Part shown: positions 56,201-63,044 of the stretch, in pieces | Layout: every line of letters starts with the position of its first letter | Numbering within the stretch: the stretch's first letter is position 1 | Source of the DNA: Prosapia bicincta | Lineage: Eukaryota; Arthropoda; Insecta; Hemiptera; Cercopidae | DNA: 64,000 nucleotides | Assembly (NCBI GenBank): GCA_036971475.1 | Contig: JBAIZL010000002.1 | Span: 333,814,320 to 333,878,319, forward strand | Reading direction: 5' to 3' | Position numbers and translations under genes: made by a program | The notes under the pieces: generated by a model | Told to the model about the DNA's origin: nothing | Databases searched by the model: none | Seen by the model: only the letters and a program-made list of their open reading frames with translations

Positions 56201-59162
56201 TAATTATCAGCATCGAACAATGCACTGATCTAGTGAAAAACACATCCGTTCAAAACATCAGTAAGTAATGTATTTTTCCCAAGTGTAATCAATAAGTAAA
56301 TATTACAAGTACAGTAGAGTCCCGATAGTTCAAGGTGAATGGGACCAAGACCCCCTCGGATTACCAAAAACTCAGATTACACGAAAATAAGTTCCTATGC
56401 ATTAGAAAAAATATGACTTCTAATGAACCCTAATACAGTAAAACATATCCTGATCAAAGTGGTGACAGCCCGATCCAGATTTATTCATAGCAGGAATAAA
56501 GACCAGTCCAACTAATCTTGAGTGTTGTTATTGTTTTATATATTTGTTAGCTTCAAGAGAGTTTATTTTCTGATTTGTCTCGCACAAGACTAAACATTTG
56601 TGCTTTCTAAGGGATATTTGTCGACTGACAAAACTTACAACATAAATAAAGAAAGATATTTTTGGCCCATTGACATTCTGTCAGACATCTAAACATAACT
56701 GGTAAGGACATTCATACACAACTGATGAAGTTGGGTAATACAACAATCTGTAGAACACTAGTGAACTGAATGATACAACTGAATGGGGAGGAAGAAATAT
56801 ACCGTATTGATATGTACATTTTTTGGAAGCGTGACTCATTTCCTTTGCGTGATATAAATATTTCTTGAGCACCCGATTCATTTTCTTTATGGTTATAAAC
56901 ATTTCATGGACTTCCGAATCATTACTTTTCAAATAGATAAAATAGGCTGGAATGAAAAAAGGTTCGAATTTAACCGAAGCTCGGAAAATCGGACTCTGAT
57001 TTCCGAGACTCTACTGTATAATTTTATTTTTTAATTCCATTTCAACCTAAGCTACTAGTTTACACTAACATTTGAACATATATTAATATCCCGAACGTGC
57101 CTATAATAGGATTTTTTCTTTTTTAATCTTCAATAGGGCGCATAGGGTTTAAAACGAGACAGGGCGCTTGCGGAGGTTTATTCCGTACAAATACCCTTTA
57201 AAATTTAAACGGTTTACGATTTTATATTTGTGTGACTTCACAATTAAATATTATATAAATGCATTGTAAATAATTTTAGACATCATTATTGTAAAATTTT
57301 AATTTTCTAAACATATTTCTAAAATTATTTTGAATTGTTAAAACATGTAAGCAATTTATACTAGACCACTGTTTTCATTACGGGGGAGGTATTTACGGGT
57401 TATTTTTCTGTAATGAAATAATTCAACATCTAAACAAATAAAATATATTATCGTGATGATCGGCCCTACATATAAGAATATGAAATTAATTCTAATATTT
57501 AGTGAAAATAAGGAATATTTTTATCAAAATATATAACCCTGAAAATAAGTGGATGAAAAAAATATTGGCTTTATAACACAACAGGTTCTAGCAGAATCTT
57601 ACAGTCTTTATTGAAAAACCATTTCATAATTGTTAATTTCTAAGCTTACTAGTCACCACTAGTGAAAACCTACCCAATGTGCCCGTGATTGACAAAGATT
57701 AAATTCACACTAATGCTACTTGCAAAAAATTAACAAAAATAAGTTGGGCCGTTTTCTAGAATGCAGGTTGTGGAATAACGAGCTGGAAATAAACATGACA
57801 ACAGATAAGACTTTTTTGTTACAAATAATATGTGTGGATTAAAATTCCGCATGCGCCCTCTTGAGGGTTAATAAGACTTTCTTTAATAAATTTCTTGAGC
57901 ACTGTGGATTAATTTTAACTAGACAAATAAAAACCCACTAACCACAATGTAAAAATCTTTGTTTTTACTACTACTGTACTTTATTTAAATTGTGCTTAGT
58001 GGGTTTTTATTGATTTAGTGAAGACTTTCTTTGTTCAATAAAGATGGCTTTTTCGGGAGATGTATCTCTTTTTCAACCTAGATTATAACTTAGTTGGAGT
58101 GTTATTATGTGCAAGTGTGACATATATGTTTAAGTATTTTACTATAAACATTAGTAAGTAGCACTTACATTTTTGATAAAGAGGATAGCTGCTTTAACAA
58201 CAATATGGCTAAAGATTATTAGGAGGTTTGTTGTATTTTCAGTTCTGTTATAAATATTTATCATAATCCAACAAAAGTACAAGTGTTATGTTTAGGAAAG
58301 CTTTAAAAGTGTTATTATAGTAGATCAAGATGGAATAAAATAGATCTTTATTATTTTTTTAAATTTAAATTTATTATTAATTTTAAAGTTTTTACCTAAG
58401 CATTAATATAATCAATAAATGTCTACTGTATCCAAATACATAAATTAACTGGAAGTGCTGAACTTATGAAACATCTGGCATTGAATTTGAAAGTATTATA
58501 AACATTAGCTCTAAATGAAGGGAAACGATATACTGCATAAAGTGTTAACTGAATTGTGAAAATTAGGTGTAGTGCATCATCAGTTTTTATGCCATAAACA
58601 AAAATCCAAGCCACGACTAAAATGTTTTCAAAATATTTGTGTATATAATGTAACTTTTTATTTATTAGGAATATTTTGCTTAAAACTTTATACTAAAATG
58701 GATAATTTTCTAAAACTTTCAAAATTTATTAAAAACTTTTTAATTTTCAACGCTTATTGATTAAGGCTAGGAAAATTATTTGTAGGAAACATTATTCTCA
58801 ACCCTCTTCTTGAAACTGTAGAAAATAATTTTTACTAAAAACGCTATAACCTGTATATTAGTATGTTACACTTGCCTACAGTAGCACTTACTTTTGTACT
58901 AACATACTAATATATGTTCTAGTGTATTTAGTGAAAAACTAGTTACTCAAGTGAAGATAAAATCAAATAATAATAATTTTTTTAAGATCCAAATCTTTGA
59001 TGTCTTTTTTGCAGATTGGAGAAGATAATAAGTATAAATGAAAAAGAACGTGGGTATTGTCATACATGCAACATCCTCATACCCAACACAAAATTTGCTT
59101 ACCACGAAGGACATATTCTTCAAACTGGAGTGTCAAATCATCTCCTTTCACACCCTTCCAAA
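44176..59162 (+). CDS. ZCCHC4: ZCCHC4, rRNA N6-adenosine methyltransferase (5' part)
   Basis: Three exons, 44176-44233, 55716-55911 and 59015-59162, with matching phases (1, 2, 0), give residues 1-134. Across the first junction the protein reads ECPHGPTLKFVRV (human ZCCHC4: CPHGPTLLFVKV). It continues FYACSTYRDRKDCGFYLL, the GRF-type zinc finger with C17, H19, C39 and C48. Exon 3 adds YCHTC...FAYHEGH, the second zinc-binding segment. ZCCHC4 deposits one m6A in 28S rRNA. The Rossmann methyltransferase domain and the CCHC knuckle must lie beyond the window. Intron 1 is 11.5 kb and full of transposons. Confidence 0.9.
44814..45640 (+). mobile_element. Merlin-like (IS1016-related) DNA transposon relic
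   Basis: 827 bp bounded by inverted termini TTATTTTTTGTGGCAAACCT (left) and, reversed, TTATTTTTGTGGCAAACCTA (right). The interior gives a broken transposase: CLKCGNSVKLTNDLNFKGGR (N-terminal zinc ribbon, 44957-45163), then QRLGGPGDIVAVGEAKFGK near 45360-45420. The latter aligns with the GGPG-VEIDESKFGK catalytic region of Merlin/IS1595-type transposases, with the catalytic Asp/Glu degraded. Many stops. No clean target duplication was read. Confidence 0.75.
45815..46450. repeat. Degraded family A foldback sequences
   Basis: Left-arm remnant GTAGCACTTACTTTTTG near 45823. The end GATTCCATCTTCACTTGAGC near 46146 is inverted relative to other copies, with CTATAGGCAAGTGTAACATA near 46390. Probably one decayed element interrupted by later changes. 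Confidence 0.55.
46600..46790. repeat. Dispersed repeat, copy 2, with poly-G tract
   Basis: Partner of 40390-40600. It contains an uninterrupted run of 12 G at 46683-46694, where the other copy has a mixed sequence. Confidence 0.6.
46930..47900 (+). mobile_element. Penelope-like relic split by a foldback element
   Basis: Before the foldback insertion: EGLNTIFQVAENNGYNRLV (the connector downstream of Penelope RT). After it: a GIY-YIG region with GVYKM and ANNCEVTYVGQT, then KFESRYEENV, with stops and shifts. The two halves are separated by the family A element at 47240-47564. Confidence 0.75.
47240..47564. mobile_element. Foldback element, family A copy 3 (best preserved)
   Basis: 325 bp, flanked by the 11-bp direct repeat AAATAAGTTTA (47229-47239 and 47565-47575), inserted into a Penelope-like relic. 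Arms of about 140 bp are almost perfect inverted copies meeting at GGGTGGGGTACC near 47380. The one-sided tail GATTACTAGTAGCTCACGCG... through CAACAAATGT follows the right arm. The near-perfect arms suggest this is the youngest copy in the window. Confidence 0.88.
48040..48150. repeat. Penelope-like terminal fragment
   Basis: CTTGAATTTTGTAGTTCATT followed by ACGTTCGGTGAATCTTA matches the segment at 460-500 and the complement of 55450-55495, a terminal block of the Penelope-like family. Confidence 0.6.
49220..49579 (+). pseudogene. Penelope-like connector and GIY-YIG, N-terminal part
   Basis: Open frame with SPGIYKLNCDKCNKFYIGQT (GIY and YIG motifs, Cys pair) and FKQRVKEHKQN (conserved Arg region). 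After position 49579 the frame enters the BEL LTR, so the last residues of the apparent 138-codon frame are LTR-encoded. Confidence 0.88.
49580..50425 (+). repeat. 5' LTR of BEL element 1
   Basis: Starts TGTTCGAGTCAGCGCTCGAA and ends CAGCTACAAACA. It contains a splice-donor-like ATGGTAAGTG near 50151-50160 and, 26 bp before its end, a primer-binding-site-like segment (50376-50400). Confidence 0.95.
50426..50446 (+). promoter_or_regulatory. Primer-binding site of BEL element 1
   Basis: TTGGTCCCCACCGGACCGG follows the 5' LTR directly. TGG at the start pairs with a tRNA CCA end. A homologous segment follows the LTR of BEL element 2 at 60990. The tRNA was not identified. Confidence 0.65.
50829..53210 (+). 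CDS. BEL element 1 Gag and protease
   Basis: 793 codons. The N-terminal coiled region is followed by a DUF1759-type Gag block (about 110-260: PSFSGNSNEWNDFISMFDSM, LRNRYANPRRLADHYF). Cys/His knuckles start at C437 (CFYCSAIHNIFCC, CFNCFGTHYQNKC, CKHCNGNHH). A DUF1758-type aspartic protease is at about 540-730, with active-site motif IIDPGSQVS (Asp566). The frame then jumps directly to the sequence just before integrase (LRPLVDASDMLMVGGRV), so RT and RNase H are deleted. It ends at a TAG, after which the frame stays open. Confidence 0.9.
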   Translation: MEINTEYYLSKLRDIVGELEQVKSVLHDKEIPEGLAREIRRIQSNFIETYEILEKTFASQVAEIAESAFKIKKQFQDTYLPMLAKYPNIIKTEVKVTSQVNPGANSPHLPNLTMPSFSGNSNEWNDFISMFDSMVHCNSNINAIQKFQYLKSALKGDALAIVTGLTISEHNYDIAYQALRNRYANPRRLADHYFQIIKDFKPIKNASQSELNRFLTAHSNAVCALKAVQLDDLADFLLFQMSVGNLDAQTRLNFETRLGTNQMPTYRLLNDFVTEQARAMELLNQPSAATAVNSELGQQPRAMVSALNDSISSSAPNLNIGHVETDLKAEHSPTPHLEYPARIMTLISTTAAATSDHTDHADEATQLNEGHRRSTTHHTIRTRPQTLRSPVISQRVQFNRKAPAPQPLPRVRQNLSRPRLSNRPTNPPRNSPSAAQCFYCSAIHNIFCCPEFLKQRVQERRESIRHMQRCFNCFGTHYQNKCKSLNTCKHCNGNHHSLLHDSNLASPQRPYTHRHPNSANNGNKSTTNIKPLATYNTNVASALLGTAQVIANDHYGNPHILRAIIDPGSQVSVITKPAATMLGLPTRKSNVSLVGVASQTTHISEYVSLQISSRYASNFKLDVEAAVLPHIADPLPATALAPCIRAQYQHLQLADPHFDTPAQIDLILGSDVFNRSLINEPQTIIKGQPAALNTFFGWIISGSLPDHRCRQPHAFNVRLAARYTAARRPMERKEVIRTINASQRCKDIRKVTPASGSVRRVNHITESLRPLVDASDMLMVGGRVHQPPRNHPF
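53211..54110 (+). CDS. BEL element 1 integrase, C-terminal two thirds
   Basis: In frame with the preceding gag-pro frame after one TAG. Motifs: STDAFLAALHRFTARRGLPS, IYPDNGTNF (second catalytic Asp), HFGGLWEAAVKSAKLLL (catalytic Glu), and a C-terminal region ending RRPVNKLVGFPL typical of BEL integrases. The HHCC zinc domain and the first catalytic Asp are missing, so it is not active by itself. Confidence 0.88.
   Translation, partial: QPSPLRQFQPLLSLWGHLLLTCATPLQLLDIQPALDFIPIANTLLSTDAFLAALHRFTARRGLPSEIYPDNGTNFTGAANRLNDVYKFLDRSSSLIERKLADQRISWHFNPPAAPHFGGLWEAAVKSAKLLLRRTVGNTTLTAEELSTLFIRIEAILNSRPIFEVSPDPSEGASFLTPGHFLIGRPLLSLPEECYTEPPLKSRWSMLQQMSNRFWKIWSTQYLHTQIQRHKWNKDSTPLQENQLVFITGEHSSPLHWPMGRIISLHPGKDHVSRVATIQTAHGQLRRPVNKLVGFPLHP
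54286..55131 (+). repeat. 3' LTR of BEL element 1
   Basis: Same length as the 5' LTR and, by reading, the same sequence. Preceded by a purine/G-rich stretch (TTTTGGTGGGCGGTA) that could serve as polypurine tract. Confidence 0.95.
55132..55315 (+). pseudogene. Penelope-like GIY-YIG, C-terminal part
   Basis: Continuation of the frame interrupted at 49579. YHNLKILHINKKGPDLNTIE carries the C-terminal Glu region typical of Penelope endonucleases, then EIYRHSKTQ and a stop. Confidence 0.8.
55716..55911 (+). CDS. ZCCHC4: ZCCHC4 coding exon 2
   Basis: The acceptor TTTCCAG precedes GCCCAACATT; the donor GTAAGT follows AAAGCTAG. Encodes most of the GRF zinc finger (FYACSTYRDRKDCGFYLLES) and a helical linker. 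Confidence 0.92.
56110..56282. repeat. Small TIR element (family C), copy 2
   Basis: Related to 33621-33790: left ACTAATGTTTTTCAGCAGAC, right AAACATCAGTAAGTAATG, with shared interior words such as TGATCTAGTG. It lies in ZCCHC4 intron 2. Confidence 0.6.
56312..57016. mobile_element. Tigger/pogo-type MITE (705 bp)
   Basis: Starts CAGTAGAGTCCCGATAG and ends CCGAGACTCTACTG, flanked by TA on both sides (56310-56311, 57017-57018). It shares GGGACCAAGACCCCCTCGG and ACATTTCATGGACTTCCG with the 304-bp MITE at 5545. No transposase coding. It lies in ZCCHC4 intron 2. Confidence 0.85.
57127..57867. mobile_element. piggyBac-type MITE with TTAA on both sides
   Basis: 741 bp flanked by TTAA (57123-57126, 57868-57871). 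The inverted ends are TCTTCAATAGGGCGCATAGG and, reversed, CCCTCAAGAGGGCGCATGCG. No coding. TTAA specificity suggests piggyBac, though the termini differ from those of the element at 34167. Confidence 0.7.
57885..58020. repeat. 136-bp hairpin segment between 12-bp direct repeats
   Basis: AAGACTTTCTTT occurs at 57873-57884 and 58021-58032. Between them is an inverted repeat (AATAAAAACCCACTAACCAC and its near complement AGTGGGTTTTTATT). It could be a small foldback element with a 12-bp duplication. Confidence 0.55.
58840..58975. repeat. Family A foldback fragment
   Basis: GTTACACTTGCCTACAGTAG and CTAGTTACTCAAGTGAAGAT are the arm and tail of family A with the GC-rich centre lost. A weaker remnant (GGCTTTTTCGGGAGATGTAT) lies near 58044. 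Confidence 0.65.
59015..59162 (+). CDS. ZCCHC4: ZCCHC4 coding exon 3
   Basis: Acceptor TTTTTTGCAG; the exon reads (R)LEKIISINEKERGYCHTCN... to SHPSK and then a GTATGT donor. The open frame runs on to 59387, but the sequence after 59162 does not resemble ZCCHC4, and from about 59220 it resembles a LINE RNase H, so the exon most likely ends at 59162. Confidence 0.85.
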
Positions 59163-59219
59163 GTATGTTTTATCAAAAATAATATAACTTTGAGTAAGTT
59201 TAGAACTAATCCTGAGACT

Positions 59220-59600
59220 TTACCTGACCACTTCAGCATATCAATTATTTGCATAAATGGAGATATTACTTCTAAAATGTCAGCTCTATCAGACTTTTTG
59301 AAAAAACAGAGTGTTATCTACAGTTGTGGCCTCACTTTAAACTCTACTTTTTTATTCTTAAATCCTTTGCCATCTTCAAAGCCATAAATAATTTTTGATG
59401 TAGATCTCAGTGTTATCTTATATGTTTTGATTTAAAAAGTGCTGTTCAGGCTATGGTTCTTTATAATTTCTTTAGTTGAAGACATTCTCTGTTTAGTTAT
59501 TCAGATTAGATAGCATAGTACCAGTATCATTGTACTGGAGATAGAACTGCAGACGAAGCAGCAAAAGATAAAATTTTAAAAAATTGTCTAACCAATCTGT
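59220..59600 (+). pseudogene. LINE RNase H relic
   Basis: Plus-strand reading in a consistent frame from 59423: CFDLKSAVQAMVLYNF (third catalytic Asp block), then after stops YQYHCTGDRTADEAAKDKI (the C-terminal His and AD-AAK block). The preceding frame (QSVIYSCGLTLNSTFLFLNP) resembles the Glu-containing helix. It is immediately downstream of ZCCHC4 exon 3, and its N-terminal part is fused by chance to the exon's open frame. Confidence 0.65.
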
Positions 59601-60214
59601 TATGGTTTTTGATTTTTCATCCTTGGTAAGCCATTCATGTACTTAACTGCCAATTACATTAATAATAATGAAGAGTAGATTATGGCAAACTATGGAGAGT
59701 TGAGAAGGCTGCCTTTATTTGTGGATCTTTTGTTTGAGTGAGTTGGAGATAAGATTTGGTGCTTACCTGATTTCTATCGAAAATAGAACATTGATACAAC
59801 TCTTTCTATGAGTTTCTGCTTTCATTCTCATTTATGATTTTTGTTTTCAATAGCAATATGTGTAGTGAATTTCTTACAGCAGTAATATAACAACCCTTGA
59901 TAATGCTGAGCTGCAATTATTAATGTTCTAAATAATTATAGATAGTTTATAACAATTTAAGTTATAACTTACAAAAAGAGATTTACAATTGGCGAGTACA
60001 ACATAATTAGTTTGTTAATTAGAAGATTCATTTTTTGTTTATTTTTTAGTATTGTTTACTTTTAAATAAATATAGAATGGAACTGTTATTGTATTAAATT
60101 TAAATTTAAGTAAATAACTTATCTGGAGCCAATAAAAAAAATAATAATATCTACCCATCATTAATTAGTAGAACTATCCACACCTATTGATAGGTAGGGG
60201 CTTAACATCCTAGG
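59601..60214. other. ZCCHC4 intron sequence, nothing recognised
   Basis: AT-rich intron sequence up to the LTR of BEL element 2. Confidence 0.4.
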
Positions 60215-60986
60215 TGTTGGAGTCAGCTTTGGTAGATTAAACAGCTCCAGTATCGAATTCAATCAGCCTGTGCTTTGTCTAATCGATAGCTCAATCTATG
60301 GTTTATCGTCGATAGTTTAAGACCACGTTGTCCCTTGCCGCGCGCCTAATCCCCACCCTAACACACAGTTCCACCACCCCAGTCTTTTGCTTGCCGTAGA
60401 CAGACCAGCACGTCCGTTGCGGGTTTAACCTTTTTCGCCAACCTCGTGGACGTTAAGTTCGCCCCGCGCATGTCTAAATTTAAGTGTTTCGTATTGTATT
60501 TGCTTTATATGCTCGTTAACCGCGAAAGTGTACATTATTTAGTCCAAGTGCCGTGTTCGTATGCGCCTTAACCTCGCCGTTACAAGCCGTCGCTACGGAG
60601 TCGCCCGCGCTTATTTAAATACTTATTCAACTGTGAATAACATTAGAATTGAACCCCGTTTATTAAGTTTTACAGCACGAGCCGTCTGCCAGTCACCACT
60701 CCACCCAGGGCCCTGCTGCAGAAGTCCAGAAGACATCAAACCGCCCGCGCACGTAACCCCTTTGTTCAGCTTAGGGTAAGTGTTAATCAGTTCCAAATAC
60801 TTTTAGCATAAACTTGTGCCTATTTTTCCCGAGGCTTAATTAGTGATAAACACTGTTTATTTGTCGATTAGGCATTTTTGCCGCCAGCCTTAATTTTATT
60901 CATGTACAATTTCAATCACAATAACGACCGCGACTATCTCTCTCTTTCGTCTTCTTTCTAATATTTTAGCGGAGCTGACGCCTCCA
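60215..60986 (+). repeat. 5' LTR of BEL element 2
   Basis: Starts TGTTGGAGTCAGC (element 1: TGTTCGAGTCAGC). The end is placed by analogy before TTTTGGTCCCGCCGTGCCGG, which aligns with the PBS region of element 1. It contains a splice-donor-like GGGTAAGTG near 60774, at a comparable place to that in LTR 1. The right boundary is inferred. Confidence 0.75.
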
Positions 60987-61604
60987 TTTTGGTCCCGCCG
61001 TGCCGGATTTTGCATTTCAGCGATCTATAAACATTTAAAGTGCAAAGAACAAGTGTTAAAGTTCTCAGTAACCTCGAACCTTATTCAGTTTAATAGCAAG
61101 GCATTTGCTTTATAAATAAGTTTTATTAGTGTTTTATAAGTGTTATTTATTATGCGAACAATTTCGAAACGTGTTAAATTTCACAGTAATAAGCTAAGTT
61201 GCAAGCATTACGTAATCCTGTGTAATTTTCCCGCTTCCCTTTCCTTGTCTAATTCAATACGCAGTAGTGACGTCACAAGCTGTAGCGTGCAGCCACATTC
61301 CGTTACTCAGCAGATTTATGGGACACCTGCGCAGATAAGGAACACTTGACTAAACAAGTTAGGCAAGATAGACTCAATATTGATCCGTGAAGCTGCACTA
61401 TAGATTTATCCTGTTCAATAAGGAAAACTTGCAGCCGTTCTAATCTAATGCTTATGATTTGTAAAACGTTATGTCTTTTATTAACTTTATTATACAGTCC
61501 ACTTTTCGTAATTAAATGTACCATTGTGTAGTCATTAGGTTTGGTTTAAACATAATTGCAATTTAATTTAAATTTTGTTTTTTGTTAGTTTAAATTTTGT
61601 CACG

Positions 61605-63044
61605 ATGGCTAATAACAACGCATATTGCCTTGATAAGTTGAAGGCTATATGCAGTGATTTAGAGCAAGTAAACAGCTTGCTCGGTGATAGTGAAATGTCT
61701 GAGGGCATAGTGCAGGAAGTCAGGCGCCTTCATGTTGAATTTATCGAAACTTTTGACCGCGCGGAGCAGACTTTTGACAGTCAAGCTTCCGAATTTGTCA
61801 AGAATGTCTTTATAGCAAAACGTCAATTTCAGGACACCTATCTGCCCATGATAGTAAAATATCCTAACCTCGTTAAGACGGAGGTTACCTCGACCTCGCC
61901 TGTCAAATCAACACCGACTTCACCTAACCTTCCAAGTCTAACTTTGCCAAGCTTTTCGGGCCAGAGCGACGACTGGATAGATTTTGTTACGATGTACGAC
62001 TCTATGGTACATAACAATGAGACGCTTAACAACATCCAACGTTTTCAATACTTAAAGTCCGTCTTAAAGGGAGATGCACTGGCCATCGTCACCGGACTTT
62101 CCATCTCCGAAGCAAATTACAACATTGCTTACAATGCGTTGCGTAACCGATACGCGAACCCGCGACGTCTCGCAGATCATTACTTTAACATAATTAAAGA
62201 CTTTCAGCGCATCAATAATGCTTCACCCGCGGAACTAAATCGTTTCTTAACCGCGCACTCTAATGCCGTCTGTGCATTAAGAGCTATACCTCTCGAAGAC
62301 TTAGCGGATTTCTTATTGTTCTCTATGGCAATTAATAATCTGGATGCCAAGACACGATTAAGTTTTGAAAGCCGACTAGGCACTAACCGCATGCCGACAT
62401 ATAAATTATTGAACGACTTTATAACTGAACAGGCTAGAGCCCTGGAGATGCTTAGCCAACCAGCTGCCGTGGTTGTAGCAAACGCCGGACGTGGTCAAAG
62501 ACCCCGCATGTTGGTGTCATCGATGGATAAACCCGGGTTTCAAGGGGCCCTTGAACCGAATAATTACTTGTCTGAACCTAACCTCACTTTGGGTCACAGC
62601 CCTAGATTTCAATCAGTAGCGTCAAATGACAATAGCCATCAGAATAAGGACGCCCAAGGTACTATTCAGTCCAAACGTGCTGCGCCAGTCACTATGCAAC
62701 CGGTTAATCAACCCCTGCAACCTAACTTGTTGCCTAATATGAATGCGCCTAGAAAGTCAACATTTCGCAATCGCTCGCCACCGCTTAACCTCAATCAGTC
62801 TAACATGCCTACCACGCGTGTAGGTAAATGCTACTACTGCGGAGAAAGTCACAGCATCATTAATTGTCAACGATTTATTTCTCTTACAATAGCGGAACGC
62901 ATTGACGCTATTTCAAAATTACAACGGTGTTATAATTGTCTCGGCTCTCATTATCAAGCTCAGTGTCAGTCTCGTCATCGTTGTAGACAATGCAGCCAAG
63001 CACATCACACACTGCTGCACAACGACGCACCGCCGCAGCAATGA
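61605..63044 (+). CDS. BEL element 2 Gag
   Basis: 479 codons from the ATG of MANNNAYCLDKLKAICSDLE (upstream in-frame codons to 61575 precede this Met; it aligns with the element 1 start). DUF1759-type block: LPSFSGQSDDWIDFVTMYDS and LRNRYANPRRLADHYFNI. Cys/His knuckles: CYYCGESHSIINC, CYNCLGSHYQAQC, CRQCSQAHH. It ends at UGA (63042-63044) right after the knuckles, followed by CUAG. Confidence 0.92.
   Translation: MANNNAYCLDKLKAICSDLEQVNSLLGDSEMSEGIVQEVRRLHVEFIETFDRAEQTFDSQASEFVKNVFIAKRQFQDTYLPMIVKYPNLVKTEVTSTSPVKSTPTSPNLPSLTLPSFSGQSDDWIDFVTMYDSMVHNNETLNNIQRFQYLKSVLKGDALAIVTGLSISEANYNIAYNALRNRYANPRRLADHYFNIIKDFQRINNASPAELNRFLTAHSNAVCALRAIPLEDLADFLLFSMAINNLDAKTRLSFESRLGTNRMPTYKLLNDFITEQARALEMLSQPAAVVVANAGRGQRPRMLVSSMDKPGFQGALEPNNYLSEPNLTLGHSPRFQSVASNDNSHQNKDAQGTIQSKRAAPVTMQPVNQPLQPNLLPNMNAPRKSTFRNRSPPLNLNQSNMPTTRVGKCYYCGESHSIINCQRFISLTIAERIDAISKLQRCYNCLGSHYQAQCQSRHRCRQCSQAHHTLLHNDAPPQQ

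Noticed and set aside
60561..60779. 72-codon frame upstream of BEL element 2 gag
   Set aside because: It lies inside the LTR and ends at the splice-donor-like GGTAAG; no similar frame exists in the other LTR.
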